From Elusimicrobiota bacterium (GTDB lineage Bacteria > Elusimicrobiota > Elusimicrobia > Elusimicrobiales > UBA9959), in contig DMXM01000028.1 in the NCBI GenBank assembly GCA_003482905.1, positions 55,718-119,717 of the forward strand: DNA of 64,000 nt. Reading direction: 5' to 3'. The translations under genes were made by a program, and so were the position numbers. The notes beneath the pieces are model-generated. The model saw only the letters and a program-made list of their open reading frames with translations, made no database searches and had not been told where the DNA came from. Every line of letters begins with the position of its first letter. Positions within the stretch are counted from its first letter, which is position 1. Shown here piece after piece: positions 8,160 to 17,645 of the stretch.

Positions 8160-9047
8160 ATGAAAAATATAAAACTCAACCTGATAATTTTAAGTCTCGC
8201 CGCCGCGGCGCTGGCGGCCGGCTGCAAGAACAAGGCCGTCGAGGCCCTCAATAGCCTGGAGAAGGACCGCTTCCTGGTGAAGACCGAGAAAGCCGCCATC
8301 CGCAACCTGCAGGAATATATACTGCTGACCGGCTCCGTCAGGGCGCTGGACGAAGCCACCCTTTACCCGCGCATCTCCGGCAAGCTGCTGCGCAATATCC
8401 TCAGGGAAGGCGACCCGGTGAAGAAGGACGAGGCCGTGGCCCTGGTGGAGCGCGACGAGCCGGGCGTGGTCTACGAACCGGCCCCGGTGCCCTCCACCCT
8501 GAGCGGCGTAGTGGGCCGCGTTTACCAGGACAGCGGCGCCAACGTGACGCCCCAGACGCCCATAGCCCTGGTGGTGAACCAGAGCCAGGTGCGCGTAGCC
8601 GTGGACGTGCCCGAGAAATATATAGGCAAGGTCTTCAGGGACCAGGCCGCCGCGATAAAAGTGGACGCTTTCCCCGACAGGACTTTCGGCGGCAAGGTCT
8701 ACCGGGTCAGCCCGGTGGTGGATTCCCGCTCCCGCAACACCGTAGTGGAAGTGCTGGTGGACAACTCCGACGCCCGCCTGAAGTCCGGCATGTTCGCCGA
8801 GGTGCGCCTTATAGTGGCCTCGCGCGGGGCGGCGCTGTCCGTGCCGGCCGGGGCGGTGGTCTCCCAGGACGGCGGGGAGTTCGTATTCGTGCCGGCCGCC
8901 GGCGGCCTGGCCGCGCGCGTGCCGGTTAAGACCGGCATAAGGACCAGCGAGTTCACGCAGATCAGCGGCGTGCGCGAGGGCGCCGACGTGGTGACCTTCG
9001 GCCTCTACGGCCTGAAGGACGGCAGCAAGATAAAGGTGCAGAATTAA
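8160..9047 (+). CDS. RND efflux periplasmic adaptor lipoprotein
   Basis: 295 residues. The signal peptide ends in a lipobox (LAAGC, Cys22), so the protein is anchored as a lipoprotein. A short lipoyl/barrel-sandwich region (about 60-120, EGDPVKKDEAVALV) and beta-barrel plus membrane-proximal domains follow. The usual long coiled-coil hairpin between the lipoyl halves is nearly absent, which makes it shorter than AcrA-type adaptors. It links the permease encoded 18 bp downstream to the TolC-like protein encoded 18 bp upstream. Confidence 0.92.
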   Translation: MKNIKLNLIILSLAAAALAAGCKNKAVEALNSLEKDRFLVKTEKAAIRNLQEYILLTGSVRALDEATLYPRISGKLLRNILREGDPVKKDEAVALVERDEPGVVYEPAPVPSTLSGVVGRVYQDSGANVTPQTPIALVVNQSQVRVAVDVPEKYIGKVFRDQAAAIKVDAFPDRTFGGKVYRVSPVVDSRSRNTVVEVLVDNSDARLKSGMFAEVRLIVASRGAALSVPAGAVVSQDGGEFVFVPAAGGLAARVPVKTGIRTSEFTQISGVREGADVVTFGLYGLKDGSKIKVQN

Positions 9048-9065
9048 GCCGCCGGGGCCAAGCCT

Positions 9066-12000
9066 ATGAAAATCACCGATATTTCGGTCAGCAAGCCCAT
9101 CTTTACCACCATGATGATACTCACCATAGTGGTGCTGGGCGCCTTCGCCTACCTGCGCCTGGGCATAGACCTGATGCCCAACGTGGAATTCCCTTACGTG
9201 ATGATCCAGACCACCCTGCGCGGCGCCGGCCCCGAGGAGATCGAGTCCTCCGTCACCAAGCCGATAGAAGAGGCGGTGAACACCATCTCCGGCATAGAGG
9301 ATATCAACTCCACCAGCTACGAGGGTATGTCCCTGGTCATGATCAAGTTCGTCCTTGAAAAGAACGGGGACGTGGCCGCGCAGGAAGTGCGCGACAAGGT
9401 GAACTCCGTCCTGAGCCAGCTGCCGCTGGGCACCAACCAGCCGGTGATAGGCAAGCTCGACATCGGCGCCAGCGCGGTGCTCAACGTAGTGGTCTACGGC
9501 AACCGCGACCTTATAGACCTGACCCATATCTCCAGGAAGAACATCAAGGAGAACATAGAGACCGTAAGCGGGGTGGGCGCCATAGATATAGTGGGCGGCC
9601 GCGAGCGCGAGATCCACCTGATCGTCAACCCGCTGAAGCTCTCGGCGCTGAACCTGTCCATCCGGGCCGTGAAGGACGCCATCACCCAGCAGAACATAGA
9701 GATCCCGGGCGGCAAGGTGGAGCAGAAGGATAAGGAATTCGTGCTGCGCACGCTGGGCCGCATCAAGGACGTTAAGGATTTCAACGACATCGTCGTCGCC
9801 TCCATAAACGGCACCCAGGTCCGGGTCTCCGACATCGGCCGCGTGGTGGACACCGGGGCCCGCATGACCACGTCCTCCTTCTATAACGGCCGGCCCTCGG
9901 TTACGCTGGTGATAAAAAAGCAGTCCGGCACCAACACCGTGGCCGTGGTAAAGAACATAAAAGAACGCATGGACGAGCTAAAGGGCGCCCTTCCCCCCGG
10001 AGTGGAGACCACTATCGTCGGCGACCAGTCCGTGTTCATAAAGAGCTCGGTCAACACCGTCACCGAGCACCTGGTGCTGGGCGCCGTGTTCGCCGCCCTG
10101 ATGGTGCTGCTCTTCCTGGGCGATTTCCGCTCCACCATCATCTCGTCGCTGGCCATCCCCACCTCGCTCATCGGCACGCTGATCTTCATGCAGGCGGCCG
10201 GCTTCACGCTGAACACCATGACGCTGCTGGGCCTGACCATAGCCGTGGGCATAGTGGTCGACGACGCCATCGTCATGCTGGAGAACATCTACCGCCACAT
10301 GGAAGAGCATAAGATGAGCCCGCTTAAGGCCGCCCTGGACGGCTCGCGCGAGATCGGCTTCGCCGTGGTTGCCATGTCGGCGGCCCTGCTGGTCATATTC
10401 ATCCCGTTGGCCTATATGGGCGGCATCATAGGCCGCTTCCTCAAAAGCTACGGCCTCACCATAGCCTTCGCCGTGGGCCTGAGCGTCTTTGTGGCGCTGA
10501 CGCTCACCCCCATGCTCTGCGCGCTGTTCCTGAAGATCAGGCCGGGCGCCAAGACCCGGCTGGAGAGGTTCACCGACCATATCAACGAATGGCTGTCATC
10601 GCGCTACATCACCATGCTGGAGTGGGCCCTCGCCCGCCGCAAACGCATGGTGGCGTACGCGGCGCTCATCATGGTCTCCATGGTGCCGCTGTTCATGTTC
10701 CTCGGCAAGGACTTCATGCCCGCCGACGACACCAGCCTGTACCAGATAAACATCACCGCGCCCGAAGGCACCAGCCTGGGAAAAATGAAGGAACTGTTCG
10801 CCCAGGTGGAGACCGAGACGCGCCAGCTCCCCCACGTAAAGAACATTCTGTCCTCCATTGGCACCGGCACCGGCGGCCACTTCGGCGGCTCGGCCCCCAA
10901 CGAGGGCTACGTGCTGGTTGAGCTCGACGACCTGAAGGACAGGGACCTCCCGATGCAGAAACTCATGCTGGCCTCCCGCGAAATGATGGCCAAGTACAAG
11001 GGCCTGCGCGTGGCGGTAATGCCCGCCGGCGGCTTCGGCGGCGGCGACGCCGAACTGATGTACAACATCTCGGGCCCGGACCTGAACAAGCTGCAGGAAT
11101 ATTCCTCGGCCGTGGCCGAGAAGCTGCGCGGGGTAAAAGGCGCGGTGGACGTCGATACCAGCTTCTCCTACGCCAAGCCGGAGTACCGCGTGGAGATAGA
11201 CCGCAGCCGCGCGCACGACCTGGGCGTGAAGGTGGAGGATATCGCCACCTCGCTCAGGACGCTGGTGGGCGGCGAAGAGGACATCACCAAGTTCAAGGAC
11301 GGCGACGAGCTCTACCAGGTGCGCCTGCGCGCCGAGGAAACGTTCCGCGACCGCAAAGAGGCGATAGAGGCGCTGATGGTGCCCGCCGGCACAGGCCGCG
11401 TGGCGCGGCTCGACAGCGTGGCGCGGGTGGTGGAGGGGGTGGGCCCCACCCAGATAGCCCGCTACAACCGCCAGCGCAACGTACAGGTGAAGGCCAACGT
11501 CGACGGCATCCCCGTCAACAGGCTGATAGCCGAGGCGGACAAGGCCTTTAAAGAACTGAACGTCCCCCCGGAGTACAGGGCCGGCATATACGGCCGGGCC
11601 AAGGAACTCGGCAAGATGTTGAAAGAGTTCGGCATAGCCTTCGCGCTGGCCTTCATCTTCATCTACATCGTGCTGGCCAGCCAGTTCGAGAGCTTCGTCT
11701 ACCCCGTCTCCATCATGATAGTGCTGCCGCTGACCATCCCCTTCGCTATCATCTCGCTGTTCCTGACGGGCCAGAACCTGACGCTGTTCTCCATTATGGG
11801 CATGTTCATGCTTTTCGGCATCGTCACCAAGAACTCCATCCTGCAGGTGGACTATACCAATACCCTGCGGGCCAAAGGCCTGCCGCGCCACCAGGCCATG
11901 ATAGAGGCCAACAGGACCCGGCTGCGCCCCATCCTGATGACCACGCTGACGCTGATAGCCGGCATGATACCGACGGCGCTGGGCACCGGCGCGGGCTCTG

Positions 12001-12155
12001 GCACGCGCCGCACCATGGCGCTGGTCATCATAGGCGGCCAGTCGCTGTCGCTCCTGATCACCCTGCTGATGACACCCGTCACCTACTCCCTGTTCGACGA
12101 CCTGGAGATCTGGTTCCGGAAAAAGTACATGGGCGGCGAAGCCCCGCAAGCCTAA
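9066..12155 (+). CDS. RND multidrug efflux permease (AcrB/MdtB-like)
   Basis: 1029 residues, the normal length for HAE-1 RND pumps: membrane segment 1 (about 12-30), a first periplasmic loop, segments 2-6, a second periplasmic loop and segments 7-12. The proton-relay aspartates are visible as the pair Asp399-Asp400 in the fourth membrane segment (GIVVDDAIVMLENIYRH). It starts MKITDISVSKPIFTTMM, typical of this family, and the segment FESFVYPVSIMIVLPL is also characteristic. It is the last gene of the TetR-TolC-adaptor-permease operon, closed by a terminator at 12181. Exports drugs or other amphiphiles; the substrate cannot be read from sequence. Confidence 0.96.
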   Translation: MKITDISVSKPIFTTMMILTIVVLGAFAYLRLGIDLMPNVEFPYVMIQTTLRGAGPEEIESSVTKPIEEAVNTISGIEDINSTSYEGMSLVMIKFVLEKNGDVAAQEVRDKVNSVLSQLPLGTNQPVIGKLDIGASAVLNVVVYGNRDLIDLTHISRKNIKENIETVSGVGAIDIVGGREREIHLIVNPLKLSALNLSIRAVKDAITQQNIEIPGGKVEQKDKEFVLRTLGRIKDVKDFNDIVVASINGTQVRVSDIGRVVDTGARMTTSSFYNGRPSVTLVIKKQSGTNTVAVVKNIKERMDELKGALPPGVETTIVGDQSVFIKSSVNTVTEHLVLGAVFAALMVLLFLGDFRSTIISSLAIPTSLIGTLIFMQAAGFTLNTMTLLGLTIAVGIVVDDAIVMLENIYRHMEEHKMSPLKAALDGSREIGFAVVAMSAALLVIFIPLAYMGGIIGRFLKSYGLTIAFAVGLSVFVALTLTPMLCALFLKIRPGAKTRLERFTDHINEWLSSRYITMLEWALARRKRMVAYAALIMVSMVPLFMFLGKDFMPADDTSLYQINITAPEGTSLGKMKELFAQVETETRQLPHVKNILSSIGTGTGGHFGGSAPNEGYVLVELDDLKDRDLPMQKLMLASREMMAKYKGLRVAVMPAGGFGGGDAELMYNISGPDLNKLQEYSSAVAEKLRGVKGAVDVDTSFSYAKPEYRVEIDRSRAHDLGVKVEDIATSLRTLVGGEEDITKFKDGDELYQVRLRAEETFRDRKEAIEALMVPAGTGRVARLDSVARVVEGVGPTQIARYNRQRNVQVKANVDGIPVNRLIAEADKAFKELNVPPEYRAGIYGRAKELGKMLKEFGIAFALAFIFIYIVLASQFESFVYPVSIMIVLPLTIPFAIISLFLTGQNLTLFSIMGMFMLFGIVTKNSILQVDYTNTLRAKGLPRHQAMIEANRTRLRPILMTTLTLIAGMIPTALGTGAGSGTRRTMALVIIGGQSLSLLITLLMTPVTYSLFDDLEIWFRKKYMGGEAPQA

Positions 12156-12180
12156 GCCTGAGGGCCGCGGCCACAAATAA

Positions 12181-12208
12181 AAAGGGAAGCGAAAGCCTCC
12201 CTTTTTTA
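12181..12208 (+). terminator. Terminator of the RND operon
   Basis: AAGGGAAGC, loop GAAA, GCCTCCCTT with one mismatch, then six T. It lies 25 bp after the permease stop codon. Confidence 0.82.
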
Positions 12209-12232
12209 TTTGCCCGGGAAAAACGATATAAT
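12204..12232 (+). promoter_or_regulatory. Possible promoter of the amino-acid permease
   Basis: A perfect TATAAT lies at 12227-12232, 33 bp before the start codon. The -35 position (TTTTAT) is poor and overlaps the preceding terminator. AAGGAG at 12249-12254 serves as ribosome-binding site. Confidence 0.45.
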
Positions 12233-12265
12233 TGGGACATTGTTGATCAAGGAGACGCCATACCG

Positions 12266-13792
12266 ATGAAGCATATCTTCGCCAAAAAATCCCTTAAAAG
12301 ACTTCTTGAAGAAATGAAGGACGACAACCGCCTGCGCAGGGTGCTCGGCCCGGTCACGCTGACCTCGCTCGGAGTAGGCGCCATCATCGGCGCCGGCATT
12401 TTTGTGGCCACCGGAGCGGCGGCCAAAGGCGTCGCCGGTCCCGCGCTGATGGTCTCCTACGCGCTGGCCGGCGTCACCTGCATATTCGCGGCCCTGTGCT
12501 ACGCCGAATTCGCCTCGATGGCCCCGGTGGCCGGCTCCGCCTATACCTACGCCTATACCACCATGGGCGAACTCTTCGCCTGGATCATAGGCTGGGACCT
12601 CGTTCTTGAATACGCGGTGGGCTCGGCCACGGTGGCCAACGGCTGGTCCGGCTATTTCCAGAGCGTGCTGGGTAAACTGGGGCTGGCCCTGCCGGAATAT
12701 CTCCAGAAAGCGCATTACACTTACGAGAACGGCCATTTCCTGGCCACCAATTCCTGGGTCAACCTGCCGGCCATCTGCATAGTGCTGGTGGTCACGCTTA
12801 TCCTGATAAAAGGCATACGCGAAAGCGCCAGGTTCAACGCCGCCATGGTCTTCCTGAAAGTGGCGGCGGTGCTCTTTGTTATATTCGTCGGGGTTTTCTT
12901 TATCAACCCCTCCAACTATATCCCGTTCGCGCCTTTCGGCTGGACCGGGCTGAGCTTTTTCGGGATACCGATGTTCGGGGGAACCAATGCCGGCGGCGAT
13001 CCGGTGGGGATGATAGCCGGTTCGGCCATAATCTTCTTCGCTTATATCGGCTTCGACTCGGTCTCCACCCACGCCGAAGAGGCCATCAACCCCAAGCGGG
13101 ACATCCCCATAGGGATAATCGCTTCGCTCCTTATCTGCACGGTGCTTTATATCGCCGTGGTCGCCGTGCTGACCGGCATGGTCCCGTACGCCCAGCTAAG
13201 CCGGGACGCGGCCGTGGCGGACGCGTTCAGGCAGGCCGGCCTGCCCTGGGCCGAGTTCATCATAGCGGCGGCCGGCGTGGCAGGCATCACCTCCGTGCTA
13301 CTGGTGATGATGCTCAGCGGCCCCCGCGTCTTCCTGGCGATGGCGCGCGACGGGCTTATCCCGGCTAAATTCTTCGCCGACGTTCACCCGAAATACCGCA
13401 CGCCCTGGAAAAGCACCATGGCCATAGGCGTATTCGTCTCCGTCCTGGCCGGCCTGCTGCCCATAGACGCCCTGCTGCACCTGACGAATATCGGCACCTT
13501 GTTCGCCTTCGTGATGGTTTGCGGCGCGGTGCTTATAATGAGGAAAATTGACCCGCATATAGAACGCCCCTTCCGCTGCCCATGGGTGCCGGTAGTCCCC
13601 CTGCTCGGCATCGGCAGCTGCATCCTGCTCATGACCTCGCTGCCGGCGGCCAACTGGTGGCGGCTCTTCGCCTGGCTGGCGCTCGGCCTGGTGATCTACT
13701 TTACCTACAGCCGCCGGCACAGTTTCCTGGGCAAGGAACTCCGCGGCGAGCCGATCACAGACAAACCGATCATCCACGTAGAGGGTCATTAA
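12266..13792 (+). CDS. APC-superfamily amino-acid permease (CAT-like)
   Basis: 508 residues with at least 12 hydrophobic segments. The first membrane helix carries the APC signature GVGAIIGAGIFVATG (about 37-51) that binds the amino-acid backbone. The second signature region, FFAYIGFDSVSTHAEEAINP, is characteristic of the cationic amino-acid transporter branch. The C-terminal stretch adds two membrane segments. It stands alone between terminator and the next gene. Substrate is likely an amino acid, possibly cationic, by family only. Confidence 0.92.
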   Translation: MKHIFAKKSLKRLLEEMKDDNRLRRVLGPVTLTSLGVGAIIGAGIFVATGAAAKGVAGPALMVSYALAGVTCIFAALCYAEFASMAPVAGSAYTYAYTTMGELFAWIIGWDLVLEYAVGSATVANGWSGYFQSVLGKLGLALPEYLQKAHYTYENGHFLATNSWVNLPAICIVLVVTLILIKGIRESARFNAAMVFLKVAAVLFVIFVGVFFINPSNYIPFAPFGWTGLSFFGIPMFGGTNAGGDPVGMIAGSAIIFFAYIGFDSVSTHAEEAINPKRDIPIGIIASLLICTVLYIAVVAVLTGMVPYAQLSRDAAVADAFRQAGLPWAEFIIAAAGVAGITSVLLVMMLSGPRVFLAMARDGLIPAKFFADVHPKYRTPWKSTMAIGVFVSVLAGLLPIDALLHLTNIGTLFAFVMVCGAVLIMRKIDPHIERPFRCPWVPVVPLLGIGSCILLMTSLPAANWWRLFAWLALGLVIYFTYSRRHSFLGKELRGEPITDKPIIHVEGH

Positions 13793-13851
13793 ACCCCGGA
13801 AATAATTCAGTCTGGGCCGAAAGGGCAGGGTGGATAGGTCTTTTAGTTCTT

Positions 13852-13872
13852 GCGCGCGGAGTTCCCGCGCGC
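13852..13872. other. GC hairpin before the lytic transglycosylase
   Basis: Perfect 8-bp inverted repeat GCGCGCGG with a 5-nt loop, 13 bp before the start codon at 13886 and with no T-run. It could weaken readthrough from the permease or hold back translation of the next gene. Confidence 0.5.
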
Positions 13873-13885
13873 CATAATATGAGCT

Positions 13886-14668
13886 ATGAGATCAACCGCC
13901 TGCGCTTTTCTTCTTTTGTCCGTAGCGGCCGGAGCCCGGGTCCTTTCCGCTGCGCCGGCCGAAACATCAGCCCTTTCCCAATTGGCCTCTATGGATGGCG
14001 CGGGCGATGGGAATGCGTCTTATCTCCCTGTGCCGCCGCCGGCAGCGGAAGACATCGAAGCCGATGAGCCCCTCTCCATATCCTTAGACACATTGCCCGA
14101 TGAGCTGGCTTTCATGGTGAGGGAACCCGCCGAAGCGGACCCGGCCGCGCAGTATTTCGACCTGTCCCGGCTGGACGACAAGGATCTCCGCGCCGCGGCG
14201 TCGGCTATCCCTTATTTAAATTTAGTGCTGAAGACCTCTAAAGCCAAAGGCGTGGACCCCGCCCTGGTCCTGGCCGTCATCCAGCAGGAATCCCGCTTTA
14301 ACCCCAAGGCGCGCAGCGGCGCCGGGGCTCTGGGCCTGATGCAGATGATGCCGGCCACCGCCAGGATCATGGGGCTGAAAGACCCGCAGAAACTCTTTAT
14401 CCCGAAGGTCAGCGTAAAATACGGCACCCAGTTCATAAAAGACCTGTGGGCCGAATTCGGCCGCAAGAAAGATCTAGCGAACCTCTCCGCCGAAGACATA
14501 AACAGCGCCGAAGTGATAAACACCATCGCCGCCTATAACGCGGGGCCGGGCAACGTAAAAAAATACCACGGCGTGCCCCCGTTCAAAGAAACCCAGGAGT
14601 ACGTGGTCAGGGTCCGCGCGAATTTCAAAAAATACAAAAAACTGCTATCCGCCGCGCCAGCGCACTAG
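13886..14668 (+). CDS. Exported lytic transglycosylase (SLT domain)
   Basis: 260 residues. A signal peptide (about 1-22) is followed by an acidic, Ala/Pro-rich linker (about 25-95). The SLT domain (about 105-255) has the catalytic glutamate in QQESRF, then GLMQMMPATA and the AYNAGPGNV motif. It cleaves the glycan strands of peptidoglycan to leave anhydro-muramic ends. Its stop codon overlaps, tail to tail, that of the sensor kinase on the other strand (4 bp). Confidence 0.93.
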   Translation: MRSTACAFLLLSVAAGARVLSAAPAETSALSQLASMDGAGDGNASYLPVPPPAAEDIEADEPLSISLDTLPDELAFMVREPAEADPAAQYFDLSRLDDKDLRAAASAIPYLNLVLKTSKAKGVDPALVLAVIQQESRFNPKARSGAGALGLMQMMPATARIMGLKDPQKLFIPKVSVKYGTQFIKDLWAEFGRKKDLANLSAEDINSAEVINTIAAYNAGPGNVKKYHGVPPFKETQEYVVRVRANFKKYKKLLSAAPAH

Positions 14669-15999
14669 CTTGTAAAAGAAGACAGGCGGTTAGCGGAACC
14701 CGGCGCCTGGCCTCCGTCGCCCGCCTCGACCGGCAGGGAGAAACTGAAACAGGCGTTCTTGCCTAACTCGCTTTTAACTTCGAGCGAACTGCCGTGCAGC
14801 AGCAGCATGTCGTTGCAGATCTTAAGCCCCAGCCCGAACCCCTCGGAAGCGGCCTGGCCTTCCCCGGTCCTGAAAAATCCGGTCTTTATCTTCTCTATGT
14901 CGGCGGCCGCGATACCCCGGCCGGTATTCTCTATATTAAAAGTTATGCTGCCGGCTTTTTCAGCCGCCAGCCTGACCGTTATCCGTCCGTTTTCCGGAGT
15001 GTATTTTACCGCGTTGCCCACCAGGTTGGAGAGCACCAGCGCCATGGCCACCCGGTCGGCGCTGACAACGAAAGGCTCCTTGGTCATATCCAGCGTAAAG
15101 GAGACTTTTTTCCTGCGCATCAGCTCTTCCATGACCGACACGGCTGACGCCACAAGGTCGCACAGCGCCAGCGGCCGCATATCGATCTTAAACTTTCCGG
15201 CCTCCATCCTGGCTTCGTTCAATATGTTTTTCACGAAGCTCTTCAGAGATTTGCGCTCGTAGTCGAGCGTCCGGTACAGGGCTTCGCGCGAAGCGTCGCT
15301 GTTCGCGGGTTCCGATTCCTCCAGCATGAAGATGGCGGCGTCTATGACCGTAAGCGCGTTATTGAATTCATGGCTTACGGTGTGAACCATGGCCGATCTT
15401 AGCGCCGAGAATTCCTGTTCCCTGCGGAACAGCGCCCGCAGCGCCAGCAGCAGGCCAAGGGCCCCAAGCGCCGCCACGAAGATAAACAACAGTTTATACG
15501 TGGTGTCCGCCAGGCGGTACTTAAGCGTATCGCTGTTAACCGCCACGGCTACGGTGCCGAGCCGCCTGGCCCCCACGATCACAGGCTCGGAAAAATAGAA
15601 ATACTTCAGACCGTCGGCGCCCTTAAAGACCTGCGTCAGCGGAAGCTTTGAGTTCCTCGCGGCGCTTCCCTCGCGGCTTGAATCGATCCCGCCTATCTTG
15701 TCGGCGTCGGAGTGGGAGCGTATCCTGCCCGCGTTATCAGCCACCATGCCGTATTTAATGACCTTATCAAGCCCCATGGTGTTTACGAGGAAATGGAGAG
15801 AGAACAGGTCCTCTTTAGGGAACATGGCCGTACCGGCCCTGCGCGAGAATATTTCCGTGCGGAGCCGCATATCGTCGAAGACCGAATTCCTGGCATCCTC
15901 GTAGATCAGGCCGGCCGCCCCCAATATAAGCAGGAATGCCAGCGCGGAAATGACGAGGGAAACATTTATGGCTATTTCCCTGAGCCTGTTGACCTTCAT
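14665..15999 (-). CDS. Membrane sensor histidine kinase
   Basis: 444 residues: membrane segment about 11-32, periplasmic double-PAS-like sensor (about 35-165), second membrane segment about 168-190, HisKA with the phospho-acceptor in VSHEFNNALTV (about 208), and HATPase_c with N box (NLVGNAVKYTP) and G boxes (NTGRGIA and GFGLGLKI). The sensor part carries the phrase VVADNAGRIRSHSDADKIGG, seen in calcium-channel-like extracellular sensors. No response regulator is next to it. The small lipoprotein gene upstream ends 5 bp before its start, so the two are cotranscribed. Confidence 0.92.
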   Translation of the reverse strand: MKVNRLREIAINVSLVISALAFLLILGAAGLIYEDARNSVFDDMRLRTEIFSRRAGTAMFPKEDLFSLHFLVNTMGLDKVIKYGMVADNAGRIRSHSDADKIGGIDSSREGSAARNSKLPLTQVFKGADGLKYFYFSEPVIVGARRLGTVAVAVNSDTLKYRLADTTYKLLFIFVAALGALGLLLALRALFRREQEFSALRSAMVHTVSHEFNNALTVIDAAIFMLEESEPANSDASREALYRTLDYERKSLKSFVKNILNEARMEAGKFKIDMRPLALCDLVASAVSVMEELMRRKKVSFTLDMTKEPFVVSADRVAMALVLSNLVGNAVKYTPENGRITVRLAAEKAGSITFNIENTGRGIAAADIEKIKTGFFRTGEGQAASEGFGLGLKICNDMLLLHGSSLEVKSELGKNACFSFSLPVEAGDGGQAPGSANRLSSFTS

Positions 16000-16004
16000 T
16001 GGTT

Positions 16005-16316
16005 TTACCGCCCGGGTGCGGGCCCGTCCCCGTAGACACGCCTGATCTTTTCCCTCAGCTCCTCGGCCGGACGATAAAATACGGATATGGCGGAGATCTC
16101 GTTTAAATATTCCAGGGCCGCGGACAGGTCGTTGTTGCTGTAGGCGCCCACCGCCTTGTAATAGATCCCCTCGATTTTTTGCGCGTCAGCAGGGGAAAGC
16201 ATTGCGGCCTCCTCTTTTACGGCCGGGGCCGGGCGCGTCTGCACCTTGCGGCCCGGCAGCACACAGGCGCAGAACAAGGACGCTGCCATGGCTGGGAACA
16301 GATATTTATGATTCAT
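16005..16316 (-). CDS. Small exported protein with a TPR-like helix pair
   Basis: 103 residues. It begins MNHKYLFPAMAASLFCAC, a signal peptide with an imperfect lipobox (FCAC). The rest holds a pair of helices with TPR spacing (KIEGIYYKAVGAYSNNDLSA and following). The start at 16316 is preferred over one ten codons upstream because it puts the signal sequence at the N terminus. It is directly upstream of the sensor kinase gene and might be an accessory to it; that is inference. Confidence 0.72.
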   Translation of the reverse strand: MNHKYLFPAMAASLFCACVLPGRKVQTRPAPAVKEEAAMLSPADAQKIEGIYYKAVGAYSNNDLSAALEYLNEISAISVFYRPAEELREKIRRVYGDGPAPGR

Positions 16317-16420
16317 AACCCTTTTTACCCGTGGCCCTCCCGGCACAACTGATAAATACTTTACATTATTCCAGGCCCGCCCGGAGATGCCGCGCCCCGC
16401 GGGCGCCCTGCTACCAGAAG

Positions 16421-16451
16421 CAATAATTAGGAAGTTAGGAAGCAGCGTCCC
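16421..16451 (+). repeat. Dispersed repeat R1, single right-hand unit
   Basis: Contains AATTAGGAAGTTAGGAAGCA followed by GCGTCCC. The same unit occurs at 48886, 60280 and 63330, and in reverse at 43748. It lies between the PLD gene end and the next gene and looks like a REP-type palindromic element. Confidence 0.8.
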
Positions 16452-16463
16452 GTCCCCCTTCCC

Positions 16464-17618
16464 CTATTCGGCCGGGACGGAGCGGGCGGCTTGGGCCATT
16501 TCCTGCGGGGACGGGGCGTAGGCTTTTGAGAATATATCCTCGAACTGGGCGGCGAAGGGCGCCGTGTAGGCCGGGCTGTCCGTATAGAACATGTTCTCGA
16601 AATTATTGTCCCGGGCGTTGGCGGACCAGTTGAAGGAACCGGTCATCAGCAGTTTGCCGTCCAGCACAGCGAACTTGTTGTGCATAACGCCCTTGCCGGA
16701 GAAGCCCTGGCTCCAGCGGAAAGGGACGCCGTTGTCGTAGAGCAGCCTGCCCACCTCGGACTGGCTCGCCTGCACCCTGTCCACCACCACGCGCACCTTT
16801 ACCCCGCGCTTCTGCGCGTCGATCACGGCGGCGGCTATATCCAGGGAATAAAAACTGAATACCGCGATGTCGGCGCTCTCGCGGGCGGCGTTCACCGCGT
16901 CTACTATATCGGCCTCCGTGCGGCCGCCGGGAGAAAAAGAATAACCGGGCAGCGCCAGGCCGTTGAAGACTACGGGGCGCAAAGGGTCTTCGGGCGGCGG
17001 GCCGTAGTTTTCCACCGGCGCGCCGGGGCCGTCCGCGACGCTCCTTGAAAAGCCCCACATCCAGTCGAAATATCTGCGGTAACCCGCCACCATGGCCGCG
17101 TCGCGGCTGAAGACCGCGTTCTCGCTGTTGGCCGTATTAGCGGTGACCGCCCAGTTGAAAGAGCCGGCCATAACGAGTTTCCCGTCGAATATGCCTATCT
17201 TGTTGTGCATTATGCCGTAGCGGCCCGCTCCGCGCAGCGCGCGCAGGTTCACGCCGCCGTCCATGATCTGCAGTATCTGGTCGCTGACCCGCGGCGTAAG
17301 AACATGGGACTCGTTCATAATGACGCGCACCGCCACCCCGCGCTTCCTGGCGTCCACCAGCGCGTCCGCCACCCGCGGCAGCGTAAATCCGTAAACCGCC
17401 ACGTCCACCGAGGATACGGACGCCCTCACCGCGCCCTCGATCAAAGCCTCTATATCCGTAGTCCCTGAAAAAGCGCAATCCGGGATAACGAGCGCGGGCT
17501 GCGGCGCCGGGACCTCTACTACCCCGTAGGCGGAGATAGAAGGCGGCGCCCACTCGCCCGCCCGAACCACAGGCGCGGCCAGCAGCAGGAAGAATGCACG
17601 TATGACGTGTTTATACAT
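16464..17618 (-). CDS. Exported phospholipase D-like protein with two HNK motifs
   Basis: 384 residues with a signal peptide (about 1-20) and two PLD domains. Each contains the catalytic HxK motif as MHNK followed by a conserved Asp-Gly: MHNKIGIFDG (about 165) and MHNKFAVLDG (about 313), and each ends in GSFNW. The duplicated active site is typical of PLD-superfamily phosphodiesterases acting on phospholipids or nucleic acid; substrate not predictable here. It starts 27 bp after glgA on the same strand and is the last gene of the 23.5-16.5 kb operon. Confidence 0.92.
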   Translation of the reverse strand: MYKHVIRAFFLLLAAPVVRAGEWAPPSISAYGVVEVPAPQPALVIPDCAFSGTTDIEALIEGAVRASVSSVDVAVYGFTLPRVADALVDARKRGVAVRVIMNESHVLTPRVSDQILQIMDGGVNLRALRGAGRYGIMHNKIGIFDGKLVMAGSFNWAVTANTANSENAVFSRDAAMVAGYRRYFDWMWGFSRSVADGPGAPVENYGPPPEDPLRPVVFNGLALPGYSFSPGGRTEADIVDAVNAARESADIAVFSFYSLDIAAAVIDAQKRGVKVRVVVDRVQASQSEVGRLLYDNGVPFRWSQGFSGKGVMHNKFAVLDGKLLMTGSFNWSANARDNNFENMFYTDSPAYTAPFAAQFEDIFSKAYAPSPQEMAQAARSVPAE

Positions 17619-17645
17619 TGAGATAGCGCTGCCCGGCCAGGCCGG

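Noticed and set aside
10596..12176. Open minus-strand frame of 526 codons
   Set aside because: Antisense of the RND permease, whose motifs are intact; composition is that of a shadow frame.
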